Assembly (NCBI RefSeq): GCF_024713945.1
Contig: NC_134681.1
Location: 5,185,501 to 5,249,500 of the forward strand
Direction: 5' to 3'
From: Dermatophagoides farinae
Taxonomy: Eukaryota; Arthropoda; Arachnida; Sarcoptiformes; Pyroglyphidae
DNA: 64,000 nucleotides
This document shows positions 1 through 12,157 of the stretch, piece by piece. Within the stretch, counting starts at the first letter, position 1. Each line of letters starts with the position of its first letter. A program made the translations under genes and the position numbers. Under the pieces are notes generated by a model. The model was not told where the DNA came from, did no database searches, and saw only the letters and a program-made list of their open reading frames with translations.

Positions 1-898
1 TTTTGACAGAACAAAAAAAAAACAAAAATTCATCGCGTGTCTATGAACAAACAAACAAACAAAAAAATCTTTTTAGGCAACCATCCTGGATTGCCTAAAA
101 AAATTTTCCATCTTTTGTTTCCCATTACATTACACACAATTTCAATCGATTTGATGACAATTATGAAATTGCAACTGGTTCGATTATTGCGTAATCATAT
201 AAATTTTGTACCGCTTCATTGAACATACAGACTCAATTAATAATATTTTCAACTAAAAAACAAAATTCATCAATCAAATAGCTTTTTTTTCTGTTTTGTA
301 CGACAATTCGAATGGAACAATGTTCCATTTTATTTGTTTGTTTGTTTATCATTCATTTCAAATAACAATAACAATAAACAATTATTATGGTGGTAGTAGA
401 AGTAGTTTGTGATGATCACTTTCATTTGGCTCCCGGTATTCATCACAGATTGACACAGACACACACACAATAACAGGCGTTGACTTTAATCAATTTTACA
501 TTGATTAATAAACTGATGATATACAAAAATCTCAAATCGGTGTCATGCGTGTTATCGATTACCGGTATTAATCATCATTATTATATCATCAAATAGTTTA
601 TATATTCTGATTATTTGATTTTCTTGTTCTTGTTTTTTTTCTGTTTTTTTTTTTTGGTTTTTTGTGTTCTAATCATATCGATCACAAACAAATACAAAGA
701 GACTAGTACACTAATTTGTTTTTTTTCTCTTCTCTTTTTGTATGATTCGATATACAATTTGGACATAATAATGATGGTGATAGTATATATATGATAATAA
801 AGCAATTAGTTTGGTCAGATAGAAGAAGGTCATCTACATTATCATCAGGAATCAGGAATTTTAAGAGTTTAATTGTTTACATATACTTTTGATGTTTT

Positions 899-963
899 TG
901 TGTGTGTGTGTGTGTGTATGTTCGACCCTTCTATCGCTGCTGCTGCTGATGATGATGATGATG
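899..963. repeat. Compound microsatellite (TG)n, (GCT)n, (GAT)n
   Basis: A TG run at 899-917 is followed after a short spacer by four GCT units and then GAT units to about 963. Confidence 0.9.
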
Positions 964-1139
964 AAGATTACTAAAGCACGAATCATTTTATTATTTGTTT
1001 AAAATGATAGGCTTGAATATTATCAGTCGCCCACTCACTGTGGTAAAATATAACAACTTTAACACTAAAAGTAGTAGTAGTTAGATAGTTCTCATTTCTG
1101 TTTTTGTTTCATTAATCAAGATCGAATAGTCCGTTTGTA

Positions 1140-1160
1140 TTTTTTTTTTTTTTTTTTTTT
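1140..1160. repeat. Poly-T tract
   Basis: Twenty-one consecutive T on the plus strand, non-coding. Confidence 0.9.
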
Positions 1161-1761
1161 GATGCCGGTATTTTTGACTGGATTAGAAGAATTGGCTGCA
1201 GGATACAATTCAAGTTCCTTAATCCTAATGTGTATAAGTGTGTGTGTGTGTGTGTAGGCTGTAGAATGGCATTGCTGTTTTTTTTTAAAATAAAGTTGTA
1301 GTGGTAATGAGTAGCCGATATAAGGTCATAATGATGACCAAAAGCATTGGTGACGATCAAAATGTCAAATACCAAGGTCAGACAATGAAAATTACAAAAA
1401 CTGAATGGTACGGTATGTCAGTCTGCACCAAAGTATGTGGCTGATTATCATTGAACCACACCCGTCCAAAACGACATCGACAGCAAACACCTGGACTTCT
1501 CCTGCACTCAAAGTCATTCATGTCAGACAATCTGGTGCAATAATAACCGCCAAAATTGGATTTACCACATCACATTCATTGATGTAAATAAAAAAAAAGC
1601 CACGCGACATCACATCCTATCGTTAGCTTTATTCATCATACATTTATTATTTGTTAAGGCAAAGTTTTCATCCAAATCCAAAGCAAATTATACCCCAACA
1701 CGTCATATAATTGTACCATGTGTCAGCTCGAATAAACTATAAGATCTAAGACCCTAGGTTT

Positions 1762-1774
1762 CAACCTTTGACCC
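1762..1774 (-). promoter_or_regulatory. DR1-like nuclear-receptor site
   Basis: Read on the minus strand this is GGGTCAAAGGTTG, two AGGTCA-like half sites spaced by one base, the DR1 layout used by HNF4/RXR-type receptors. It is framed by AGATCT at 1742-1747 and 1775-1780. Sequence match only. Confidence 0.25.
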
Positions 1775-2447
1775 AGATCTACGACAAAAAACAGACCTTA
1801 ACAATAAGATCATTGAATGCAACGGATGCAATTTTTGTTGCTTTTGAATCTTGGATGAAAGCTCCACAAACATAGATTACGCAATTGCACTAAATGGCAC
1901 AATGTAATGATAATCAAGCTTATTTTACGGATTGAATTATACTCATGGATAATAACCGAACAATCATATGGAGATTGATTTTATTCGACTGGTTCATATC
2001 ACGATCATGACAATACAAATGACAGAACAAATGGCAGTCTCTTACATCTGGTTATCATCATAGTGATTGTGAATCCATTGATTCAACTTTAAACTCATGC
2101 TCGATTCTAGACCAACCAGAAATACACATGGAACAAATTAGAGCCAGCCATCTACTTGGCGCGCGCAGGTGAAAGGGCGAAGGCGAGGCAAGCAAAAGAA
2201 AAAAAAGAAAAGAAAAAGGAGGACAAGATAAAGGTGCTTCATATGCATCTATCATTCTCAAATACAACCAGAACGAAGGACGCGTATGAGATGGCCTAAA
2301 ACCGGATTTTAAATTGAACAACTCTTCCACCAATCAAGCAGTTAAATAGGAAAAATCCAACCAAGTCATGAAAACCGAAACAATTGATTCGTGTTCATAT
2401 ACAACGCTTTATTGTTTAACCTTTTGAAAGGTGAAAGGTCATGTATG

Positions 2448-2468
2448 TATGATGATGATGATGATGAT
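2448..2468. repeat. (GAT)n microsatellite
   Basis: Six or more GAT units in non-coding DNA. Confidence 0.85.
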
Positions 2469-3363
2469 AAAGGATTAGATAGAAAATATGGCCACCGTAT
2501 GTATGTATAAAAGTATTCATGTTTCCTCACATTATTCCAAGCAAACATCAATGGCATTCATTATTGTAATTTTTTCCATAATAATAATGGACTATGAACC
2601 ATAACATATTAGGTCGATTTCTATATAATGTTCAAGTCATACATCAAAATTTTGTTTAGCTTAACTCGGCAGATCAAAGATCATTATGATCAACAATGAT
2701 TACAACGAGTGAAACATTTCAGCTATTCATTTGGGCAAGTAGAAATATTTTTCTTAATCGATTTCGAAATCGAAATGATGAAGCAAATATCACAAGGAAG
2801 AATGTTGTGTTTGTTTGTATGATGATTGAAAGGATAATCATCGAAACACAGTATGTATCACCAAAATCAAAACCTGTAAATGAACATAGACACACATACA
2901 TACACACACACACACGATATTCACCTGTTATATTTGAAAAAGTAAATTGATTTGATTGGCCTGAACTTTGGTTCCTGTTGTTTTTGTCAGTGTGTGTATG
3001 TATCAAGCTGTCAAAACTTCAATTCACATGTGAAAAAAAAAACAAACTGAATATACAACAATTTTGATTTAATTAAATTGATCAGTCATTTATTGAAAAG
3101 AATCGATTGATTAATCAATTCCATCGAATTGTGATCAAAAGATTGCAATGTCAATGATCGATAGCGAGGGAGAGAGAGTTAATTTCGAGAAATGATCCAA
3201 TGACCGATTATACAGTGGAAATTAATTTATAAACCAATGTACAACATTAATCATCAATCAAATTGAAATAAAAATTCTAACAAACTATAAATGATGTTAT
3301 TCATCAATTTCGAATAGAATTGGTGTTATATAATATGTTGATTTAACGATTTGAACATTAAAC

Positions 3364-3384
3364 ACATACACACACACACACACA
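3364..3384. repeat. (CA)n microsatellite
   Basis: CA dinucleotide run interrupted once by TA. Confidence 0.85.
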
Positions 3385-3952
3385 TAATATTTGAGAAATA
3401 TGTTATCTATTCCGATATTTTTTTTATTTATTTATTTCTGGGCGCAATGTTTCCGTAATTGCTGCCATCATCATATATGATGTTTTATAATCTTGTATAT
3501 ATCATCCATCAGATCATAAACAAATATAATACAGACACATTGGCATTTATTATTTAGACAGGTGATAAAATATTATAACGGCAACAAGGGAAGACCTCAA
3601 TATATAAATGTGGCTAAAAGTAATGATTTGATATGATCAATTTTTTTTTTTTTGGTTGACTTAATAAATCCGATTATATTGAGATGTCTTTCCCTGTTTG
3701 GTTTCGTTTCGTTTGGTTTGTTTGTGTTTATGTGTGTACATGTATGTATGATATGCGATTTACGTTTTACGGTAAGCTCCCAAAGCCTGTCTGTTTGTCA
3801 AAAAAAAATCTATTTATTTGTTTTATGATGATGAATATTATTTATATAAATCTCTGATGATAAATAAACAAACGAATTGATAATCTAACCATGTATGTGT
3901 GTGTGAATGATTGGAATTTTTTTTTATGGTATTCACAATTGATTTGACCTAC

Positions 3953-4610
3953 CTGAATGACGCATTTTGTGATTAAGATGATCGATATCGATAATCAATT
4001 TATTAAAACGTGATCGTATCCGTACACTACGATCAAACATTTTTCGACATTCATCGGTCATTTCAGCAAATAGTTGATCGGCTGTATATAGTAATGATGC
4101 CATTTGTTGTATAATGCCAACCAATGTTCGATTATGTATTTTGAGCAACACTTGTTCATCATCGGTCATATCGTTTCCACTCCCACCATTCATAGACTCA
4201 ATGATCATCGGTGTTGTCAATTGTTGATCATCATTTTGTGCCATAATGTCATCCTCATCATCACTTAGATGACTATTGCCATTTGATTCATGGCTATGAC
4301 CATTCATCATTGATTCATCATGGTGTTTTTCACAATCATTCACATGGTCATTACCCCGAAAACTCTCACTATTAACTTTGACCTTTGTTCTTGTATTTTT
4401 CGGTGTTTTAAAATTCGGTATTGCAGGCAGAACTGGTGGTACTGCCGACGATTTGGCCTTCCGTTTAATCTGATCATGATGATGAGAATTTTGACCATTT
4501 GAATTTGTTGTTGTAGCAGAAGCAGCTGCTGCGGCAGCCGCCACAGCCGATGCCCATGGTAATGTCCGAGAAACATATACTGGTTCGAGATTCCACTTGG
4601 CGAATGGCAT
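3953..4610 (-). CDS. First coding exon of an NHS/GUK-holder-like protein (partial)
   Basis: This exon encodes 219 residues from an ATG at 4610 and ends at a clean donor (CAG|GTAGGT, last exon base 3953, phase 1). It opens MPFAKWNLEP, close to the MPFAK..EP start of Nance-Horan syndrome/GUK-holder proteins; WAVE/SCAR proteins begin similarly. A low-complexity part follows with seven alanines near residue 25 and His/Asn/Asp-rich sequence. Residues about 155-215 form an amphipathic helix (NRTLVGIIQQMASL, then A..LF.EM) of the WAVE-homology type, which contacts Abi and Brick1 in actin-nucleation complexes. The long insert between start and helix is the NHS arrangement; in WAVE it is about ten residues. 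No later exon is visible in the next 3.9 kb, so the gene leaves the window at the left. WAVE/SCAR remains the alternative. Confidence 0.6.
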
Positions 4611-5225
4611 GTTGCGATCAATTGAAATTCGAATATTGCAAATTACTCAAGGTTATCGATAAAAAAAAAGGGAGATGGTTGATTTGTTGTTGGCGGTTAT
4701 TCGATTGTTCACTGATGGTGGTCATTGATGGACAATTATAAGAACAACAACGATTGAGTAATTGTGAATGGACCCACCATTATGATGATAATGATGAAGA
4801 TGATGATCATAAAGCAGAAAGGTTTGCCCTTTCTACTGGTTATTGATGTATTGGCTGTTGTTGTTATGGTCTTCATTATCTGGCAGCAATGGCATAGTAA
4901 TGGACATGTTTGATTTGAATTGGAGCCGCCAAACACAATGATTGATTATACCAACGAACGAACGAACCAACGAACCAACCAACCGATCGATTGATCGAAC
5001 AATCTTTTGCCCAAGAATTATGATTATGGCTATGGTGATTATATAAAAGAACAAGTAATTAATAACAGCACACACATACACATAGAGCAAAGTAACGTAA
5101 AGTAAATTATTATTCGTAATTTATTTTAGTTATTTTTTTCAATGAATGAATGAATCTTTCTGAATGATCTATGAGTTATCGATGATTCCCACGAATAATA
5201 TATAAAAAAAAAAAATATTTCAATG

Positions 5226-5247
5226 CGTGTGTGTGTGTGTGTGTGTG
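5226..5247. repeat. (TG)n microsatellite
   Basis: Eleven GT units. Confidence 0.85.
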
Positions 5248-5470
5248 GCCGTTGTATTATCAAAGAGAAAATAACCGATCACCAAAACAAAACAAAAAAA
5301 AAAATAAAATAATGTGAATTGGGATCATCATTTTTTTTTTTGGGTTTTCTGGGTCACAATATATACGGCAAAAAAAACTATATGAATAAAATGTGAGAAA
5401 CTGAGAGAATATGAAACAAAACAAAAAAAGCCATTAGGGAAATTTGATTAGGTTTTTCAGTTTTTTTTAT

Positions 5471-5516
5471 GTGTGTGTGTGTGTGTGACAAACAAACGTG
5501 TGTGTGACACACACGA
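5471..5516. repeat. (TG)n run followed by a GT/AC inverted repeat
   Basis: A TG run to 5487 is followed at 5498-5516 by nine-base arms CGTGTGTGT / ACACACACG around one base, able to form a small hairpin. Confidence 0.7.
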
Positions 5517-6745
5517 TACTTGCAATCACAATAATTATAGCGTTGATGGACTAATTGACCAATCATATATCTATGTGTGTGCGTGTGTGTGTGTGTGAAT
5601 CATCAGAAATTGAAACAATTTTTTTTTGTAATCAACAACAACAAGAAAAAAAAACAAAAACAATTTCCGGTGGTACTGTTCAAAAATGGATCAAAGCTAA
5701 AGATGTTAATCTTTAAACGTTATGGATATATCGTGATTATGAGAAGAAAAATTCGATTTATGTGTGTTTAAGTAGTGTTATATCTTTATAATAACCAAAT
5801 CTTTTGTTATCCACATCATACTATTCGTTATATTGTATACAATTATGTAATTCATTCAAATAGATTCCATTTTTATTTTTCTTTTTTTTGCTTTTGCCTC
5901 TGGCTCATATGATGATGAGTAGCCATCAAGTCAAGCCTAATGATTATCATTATCATCCACATTATATATAAAAAAACGACTATAATATGATTTATATGTA
6001 CCCGGTTTTCAAAATGATTTAATACTGATTGTCTCATACACTACTAAATTATTATATAATATTCCAAATGATGTGCTCTTATTATTATGATTAATTTTGT
6101 TATATGAACACATATATAACACTCCTTATAAAATGTCTTTGATTCAAAGCTCTGGTCACTAGCCATTCTAACATTCTAGTGATCATAAATGAATTTTCAT
6201 AACATAAATATATTGGCATGTAGCCATTTTATATACATTTATTATATATAAACTGATGGCAATAAATGAATAGAGAGAGAGTGTGGTGACAATATCATGT
6301 TCGAATGGCATCATTTTGAATGCATATAAATTACAAGTGTGTGTGTGTAAGAGAGAGAGAGAGAGAAAAGATAAGATTATATTCAAATTTGATTCTCATT
6401 CCCGGCAATATTTTTGTTTTTGGCTATGATTGATGTAATCTATTTTTTCACTCAAAAAAAAAAAAAAAAAATGATCATCATTAACCAGAATGATGATCAT
6501 TCTTGAGAAAAAGAAGAAGAAGAAAAAAAAACATTCTCATCAAACACTTTTGTTAGAATGGTCATGTTGACATCGACATTTGACATTTCTATTTTTAGCA
6601 ATTTTTTTTCCGGTGACAAACTTTTGTTGAACCATAAAATAATTTTGCCAAACATACATATTCAATAGTGTCTATTCATAAATGTAAGATTATCATTATT
6701 GTTCGAAATGGATTGATGATTGATCCAAAGTGATGAAGAAGCTCA

Positions 6746-6769
6746 TTGTTGTTGTTGTTGTTGTTGTTA
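6746..6769. repeat. (TTG)n microsatellite
   Basis: Eight TTG units in non-coding DNA. Confidence 0.85.
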
Positions 6770-7556
6770 TTTTTCATCAAATTCAAACATTCAGAACAAA
6801 ACTCAATCATTCATCATACATCCAACATTCAACATTGAGATATGGCTTATCAATTCAGACGAAAAAAAAAACATTTTTAATTCAAAACAAACAACAAGCC
6901 TTAATTTTAATTTAGGGACACATGTTGCCAAAAAAAAAAAACTTACCAGAAAAAAAATATCAATTCAAATTTGAATCCCTGAGTTGAATTTTCACATTTA
7001 ATGATTATGATGAATTGTGATGATTTTTTGTTCAATTGTATGTATCCCAAAGATGATTGCAATAACAAATTTTTCACAATCAGTGAACTAATCAGAATCA
7101 TCAAAAGTTTTAAAACAATTGATGATGACAATAAACACAGAAACAGAATGATAAATAAAAAACAAAAACTGTTGCCGAACAATTCGTTGTGTCAAACACA
7201 GACATACATACAAATAAACACAAAACTTGGACTTGGAAACCGATTGTTGTGACGGCGGGTGATTTTTTTCTTTTTTTTTTTTACTAAAATGTTGCCTATG
7301 TGTTTCACCCGTGCAAAACTATTTTACTCAATGATCGAAGTTCACACTACGACTACTAGTTGGAGACTGGATCCAAAAAAAAGCCATTCCAAGTTACTCA
7401 GCCTCTCAGTAACTGGCTGATATCGTATCTTCATATATTTTTGTTTGCAGCTAGCTGTTCGTCGTGTAATATGTGTTTAAACAACACACAATGGCCAACA
7501 TTGCATACAAACACAAAACACAACAAACACTGCCATCACCTTTCAAGTTTTTCATC

Positions 7557-7579
7557 AAAAAAAAAAAAAAAAAAAAAAC
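7557..7579. repeat. Poly-A tract
   Basis: Twenty-three consecutive A on the plus strand. Confidence 0.9.
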
Positions 7580-8165
7580 TTTACCCGTGCTTTGCCTGTT
7601 TCTGTGTATATTTCTGTTTGTGCCATTGTATTAGATCCTCATGTTGCATGCATCAATGGCTTCAATTCAATGGATTCAACCGATTCGATTGGAACTGCTC
7701 CATCACACAAACACACACACACACACACATGGCGCTCACTAGTTTCATATAAAAACCAAATTTTTCTTTTCTTTTGTGTTATTGGAAACTTTGCCTGGTT
7801 ATAATATTTTTTGACTGTTGTTTAAAATATAATATATTATTATGGATTGTGTTTGTTAATGTTACAATGTAACAACTAATGTTTATGACGCATGCGTTCA
7901 TATGGTTAACGGAAATGATATTTAAAAGTATAAAATGAAATGATGATATGGATATGGATGGATGAATTGATGAACGAATCAGTTTCATATTTACGAATCG
8001 ATCGATTGAATACGAATGTCATGGAATGTATCATACCATAGTGTGGTGGATGAACATCTAAATCGATTTTAATCGTCAATGAATAATAAGGTGTTTTTTT
8101 TATGCATCATGCACACATAACATGACAAGACAATGGTCGATGATTAGCTCAATGTATTCAAATTT

Positions 8166-8190
8166 TGGATGGATGGATGGATGGATGGAT
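8166..8190. repeat. (GGAT)n microsatellite
   Basis: Six GGAT units. Confidence 0.85.
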
Positions 8191-8428
8191 GAATGAATTG
8201 ATTCGTAAACTATAGACAAAAGCTAGACGACAAACAAGAGTTTCAAAAGAATCATCATCATCTCAAAACTATGATCATCAAGCCGAGGCCATTATTGTCA
8301 TTAGATTATAAAATGCTAACATATAATCAACGATCGTATTTCGCTTCCAATGGGAACCATTGCTGCAATTGCTGTTGGCCAATATGACTTTATAAGAAGT
8401 AGTATTGCTTTGTTCAAGGTAATTGTTT

Positions 8429-8460
8429 CCTTTCTTTCTTTCATTCATTCATTCATTCAT
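8429..8460. repeat. (TTTC)n-(ATTC)n microsatellite
   Basis: TTTC units change into ATTC units. Confidence 0.85.
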
Positions 8461-9483
8461 ACAAACATCTAATGTCTGAAAAATGTCTAGCACATGTATC
8501 AATTTTCAAATTAATACATTCATTAGAATGTTGATTATTGATTATTCTAAGATTGATTCAAAAAAAAAAATTGAATTTTATGACAAAGTAATGATTGTTA
8601 GACAAGTAACTTAGAATCGCCCAAATGTAAGATAATATAGATAGGAAATCCAGTTTTATCCATAACAAAACAAAAATGTGCTTATTTTTTCCATCCGATC
8701 GTTGTCAATTTTTAGAAACAAACAGGTAAAAAAAAGAGGCGTCATTTGAATTCAATAATGATTTTTGTTTTTTTTTTCGACTATCACTGCTATAGCCAAT
8801 GGTGCCAGAATGCATTCAAGCATCGAATAGGCCAAAAAGGCTGATCTTACTTGTTGTTGATTATTATTATATGGTTACTTTATTTCTTGTATAGCTTCTC
8901 ACACACATAGCGAAGCAATTGTCTTCGATATGGTAGACATCATTTGATATGATGATGATGGCAAAGAAGTTTGGCGAACACATTTTTAATGTTAATTTTC
9001 GAGGCCAAAACAAACCTCTTTCTTTTTTTCTTTTCTTTTTTTTATTGTCGTCGATTTTGTAAGCGAATCACTTTTGCTTCGTATATATGAACAATGGTGT
9101 GTGTGTGTGACTTGTTTCATATTTCATACCTTAATCATTACTGCTCAATGTGAGAAAGAGAAGGATACTGCTGAAAAATCACGTAAAGCAACAACATCAT
9201 CATGTTTTTTTTATATTGTGTCATCCCCATTTTTTTTACCCCTTTCATCGATTAATAGACGTATAAATTGCATGAGAAAAATGTAAAAAGATTTCGCCTC
9301 AGGTGAGCAATTATTATTATTATTATTTTTTTTTTTTTTTGAACAAAAAATCGATAAAAAGATGATGAGCTAATGCATTTTTTTTGAATTAAATTTATCA
9401 TCATATTATGAATTATGAATTAGAATTGAAGAAATGTTTTCACAATTAATCTTTGCGAATGCAATGGGAAACTTTACCAGAAT

Positions 9484-9489
9484 CACGTG
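9484..9489. promoter_or_regulatory. Palindromic E-box CACGTG upstream of the MPV17L2-like gene
   Basis: CACGTG lies 126 bp before the ATG at 9615. The same hexamer recurs near several other starts in the window (see findings). This is the bHLH-type core; function here is inferred. Confidence 0.3.
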
Positions 9490-9614
9490 TTATTCATACC
9501 ATATGTGTACAGATTTACTGGTGCCACAAACATATTTTATTTCGAATTTGGCCGAATTTGAATTCGATTCATTCGAAATAATATTGATCTGTTAATTGAA
9601 TCGATTGGAAAGAA

Positions 9615-10359
9615 ATGCGAGCCATTACATGGAGTGTTTTGAATACGGTATGTAATCGAATACAACGTACAACTGGATTCATTCATTCGGTCATTTTCGG
9701 CCGTCGTAATCTATTGCTCACCAATGCTCTGATTTCGGCTTCCATGGGTGCCTTCGGTGATTCTATACAACAGAATTTTGATATTTTAATAAATTCCGTT
9801 CACAAAAAAGATGAAAATCGTGGTTGTGAATCGAAAAAACTTGCCTATTCGACTACCAGAACCATTCATATGACCATTGCTGGTTTGAGCACAGGTGTTC
9901 TTACTCATTATTGGTATCTATTGTTGGAACGTGTTTATGGTAAAGTAAATCGTCGTCGTCCTGCTACATTGATCAAATTGGTTTTGTTAGATCAAATTCT
10001 ATTCAGCCCGGTCAATTTATTTGGTATGTAATGATCATGGTTTATTATAATAATGACATTTATGATTATAAAAGTGTGCATTGTTTATAGTCTATTTTGG
10101 TACTCTTTCGTTATGCGAACGTTCTGGATGGAAACAATTCCGTCAAGAATTGCTGGAAAAAGGCATGGAAAACATTTATGTGGTTGAATGGCTTATTTGG
10201 CCACCAGCTCAATTGATCAATTTTGCCCTATTACCACTGCGATATCGTATATTGTTCGACAACATTGTTTCATTAGGTTTCGATATCTATGGACCTTACG
10301 TTAAATACAAGAAACCGTTGAGTAATGAAAAAGAAAGTTCTTTCTTTTTTATTTTTTGA
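9615..10359 (+). CDS. MPV17L2: Mpv17/PMP22-family protein, MPV17L2-like
   Basis: Two exons, 9615-10023 and 10091-10359, joined in phase 1 across a 67-bp intron (G|GTATGT .. TATAG|), give 225 residues. The C-terminal half carries the family core: VVEWLIWPPAQLINFALLP, then an R, then SLGFDIYGPYVKYK, matching the W..WP..Q..NF and final W/F-D-x-Y pattern of Mpv17 proteins. Several hydrophobic segments fit a four-span inner mitochondrial membrane protein. In vertebrates MPV17L2 associates with mitochondrial ribosome assembly, while MPV17 itself supports mtDNA maintenance; the MPV17L2 assignment over Mpv17 or MPV17L rests on the Trp/Pro core and is moderate. The ATG at 9615 is chosen because it is the first in a frame opening with a basic stretch suited to mitochondrial import. 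Confidence 0.85.
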
Positions 10360-10480
10360 AAAATCCTCTGAACAGATTGATTCGTGATCAGTTTGGATTT
10401 CGTAAATTACATGTGATACTTGAGTATTGGCCATCGGGCCCTGTATATATTGTTTTATTTTTCATCTTTATTTTGCTCAT

Positions 10481-10486
10481 AATAAA
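10481..10486 (+). terminator. Poly(A) signal of the MPV17L2-like gene
   Basis: AATAAA lies 121 bp after the stop codon, followed by a T-rich stretch. Confidence 0.6.
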
Positions 10487-10575
10487 TGTTTCAATCGTTA
10501 GCCGTGATTTTATTCATTAATTAATCGAAATCGAAATTGAAATTGAAATCCAAAAAAAATTTACAAATCGATAAT

Positions 10576-10707
10576 TTTGCCATCTAGTGTTAGCGAAATT
10601 TTTCATCATTTCATCTAACATATTTGTGAAGTCAATAGATGGCGTAAATTCTTCAAAAATTTTCAAATTAGTTTAGAATTGTTACCGTTTAAAATATTAG
10701 ATGGCGC
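10576..10707. promoter_or_regulatory. Cluster of three AGATGGC(G) motifs, CTCF-like
   Basis: The core AGATGGC occurs on the minus strand at 10579-10585 (within ACACTAGATGGCA), on the plus strand at 10637-10644 (AGATGGCG) and again at 10699-10707 (AGATGGCGC). Animal CTCF sites have the core YAGRKGGCR and fly CTCF prefers AGATGGCGC. Three copies within 130 bp of AT-rich DNA just downstream of a gene suggest an insulator-type element; this is inference from motif shape. Confidence 0.35.
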
Positions 10708-11222
10708 TTCATTCTAAATTGGAGAGCTTAATGCAATTGTAATTACAAAAAAAAAATCGACAGCGAAAAAAAAAATGTCAACTCTCACCAAGTTTCAATA
10801 TATATATAAAAATTAATTCACAATGAATAAATGCTGTATATGCTGAAGGAAACCGATTGTGAGACAGAGAGGAAACAAAAAAAAAAAATTCCAATCTAAT
10901 AAGCCAAGTTTGCCTTGTAACATACTATGGCCATTATGACAATTTCAAATTCAATTTGAATAAACCGAGAGTGATTGCTTCAATGAAAAGTCTGGCAATT
11001 TAGATGATGAAAATAATGATCAATGGGATCAGCACGACAATGTTCCAATTTCTCATTGCTAATTCATTTCATTACATTTTTCGGTGGACAATTGTATCCA
11101 TCGTCAACAATGATAGGACAAGAACGATGAAGAAAACATAAAGGATTCCATGATCCAATTTAGAGTCATTTATTAATTCATTCAACTATCTATTACCATC
11201 GTCTATTTGACTCATCATGATT

Positions 11223-11304
11223 GGTCGTCGTCGTCGTCGTCGTAGTCGTCGTTGAATTTGAATTCAATTTCAATCGCATCATTATGGTGGTGGTGGTGGT
11301 GGTG
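11223..11304. repeat. (CGT)n and (GGT)n microsatellites
   Basis: CGT units at 11223-11252 and GGT units at 11284-11304, unusually GC-rich for this region. Confidence 0.8.
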
Positions 11305-12072
11305 GAAAGTTGAAAAAAAAGAAAGAAAACAAAAAATGAATTGATGCCAATGACAATGGTTCACCCATCAAATCGAGCAACATATTCTTTGTGTATTTCA
11401 TTCATTCATTAAATGAAGTGATATTGATGACTGTCCTCTGTCCATATAATGACGGCCATCATCATCATCAGATAGATCAGTTACCATTCTTTTCGCCACG
11501 ACAATACTGCAACCATTTTTTTTCCTACAAGAAAAAAGATATGGCCAATGGCAAACTAAATCATTCATTCTATTCGAATGGATATTTATTGTTTAGCCAA
11601 ACATTCGTTGTTTGTACAAAATGATGATTGAATCGAATAAACCAATTCGCTTACTTTACTGATACACACAAACATTCATTCACAATTTTTTTTTTAATAC
11701 AATGAATCAGGCTCAATGTCCTTTCTTTTATATTGTTGAATTTTTTTTTTTTTTGAAGAGGTCAACGATGCCAAGTACAGGCATCAATTCTTGTTCAGAT
11801 CAAGTTCAGATTTGAATGCATCATGATATGGTGATTAAAAGTTAAACAATCTGACATCAACATGTCATGTCATGTCAAGTGGCTAATCTCCTGTATACAG
11901 AAGCCATGAACATTATGGTTTTTTTTTTGCTTCTCTTAGAATTGAATACTTTTTTTCTGTTATAAATGAATATATCAAACAAATGCAGGATATTTTTCTT
12001 TGCAAAATTGATTAACAAAATTATTTGATTTTTTTTTATTATCAGAACCGAGTTCAATGACGAGTTCCTATG

Positions 12073-12099
12073 TATGTGTGTGTGTGTGTGTGTGTGTGT
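12073..12099. repeat. (TG)n microsatellite
   Basis: About twelve TG units, 60 bp downstream of the ABCG stop codon. Confidence 0.85.
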
Positions 12100-12157
12100 T
12101 ACTGATTATTTATCAAAGAAATCAATGAATTATTGATGAATATAATAAAGTATTGTG

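Larger units (their letters stand above)
1..3952. other. Non-coding DNA, probably the first intron of the NHS-like gene
   Basis: No frame here reads as a recognisable protein and no clean exon pair was found. The stretch is AT-rich and holds several simple repeats: TG plus GCT/GAT at 899-963, 21 T at 1140-1160, TG at 1239-1255, GAT at 2448-2468 and CA at 3364-3384. It lies directly downstream of the minus-strand donor at 3952, so it is best read as part of a long first intron whose acceptor is outside the window. Confidence 0.5.
4611..9614. other. Intergenic stretch between divergent NHS-like and MPV17L2-like genes
   Basis: About 5 kb without a recognisable gene. It should contain the promoters of the NHS-like gene (minus) and the MPV17L2-like gene (plus). 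Visible structure is simple-sequence DNA: TG runs at 5226-5247 and 5471-5487, a small GT/AC inverted repeat at 5498-5516, TTG repeats at 6746-6769, 23 A at 7557-7579, GGAT repeats at 8166-8190 and TTTC/ATTC repeats at 8429-8460. Confidence 0.5.
10360..12157. other. Intergenic DNA between converging MPV17L2-like and ABCG genes
   Basis: No gene recognised. It contains the MPV17L2 poly(A) signal, the CTCF-like motif cluster at 10576-10707, CGT repeats at 11223-11252, GGT repeats at 11284-11304 and a TG run at 12073-12099. A minus-strand AATAAA at 12040-12035 fits the 3' end of the ABCG gene. Confidence 0.5.

Noticed and set aside
2058-2333. 91-codon minus-strand frame
   Set aside because: Translation is Ser/Pro/Phe-rich without any family pattern; no splice or poly(A) support, and it lies in presumed intron.
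7360-7752. 130-codon plus-strand frame
   Set aside because: Runs through a poly-A tract and CA repeat; composition is that of repeats, not a protein.
8333-8419. Short open stretch ending at a donor-like GTAATT
   Set aside because: About 25 codons, no acceptor with matching frame, no family match.
11391-11624. 77-codon plus-strand frame
   Set aside because: No recognisable motif and low-complexity His/Tyr content in intergenic DNA.
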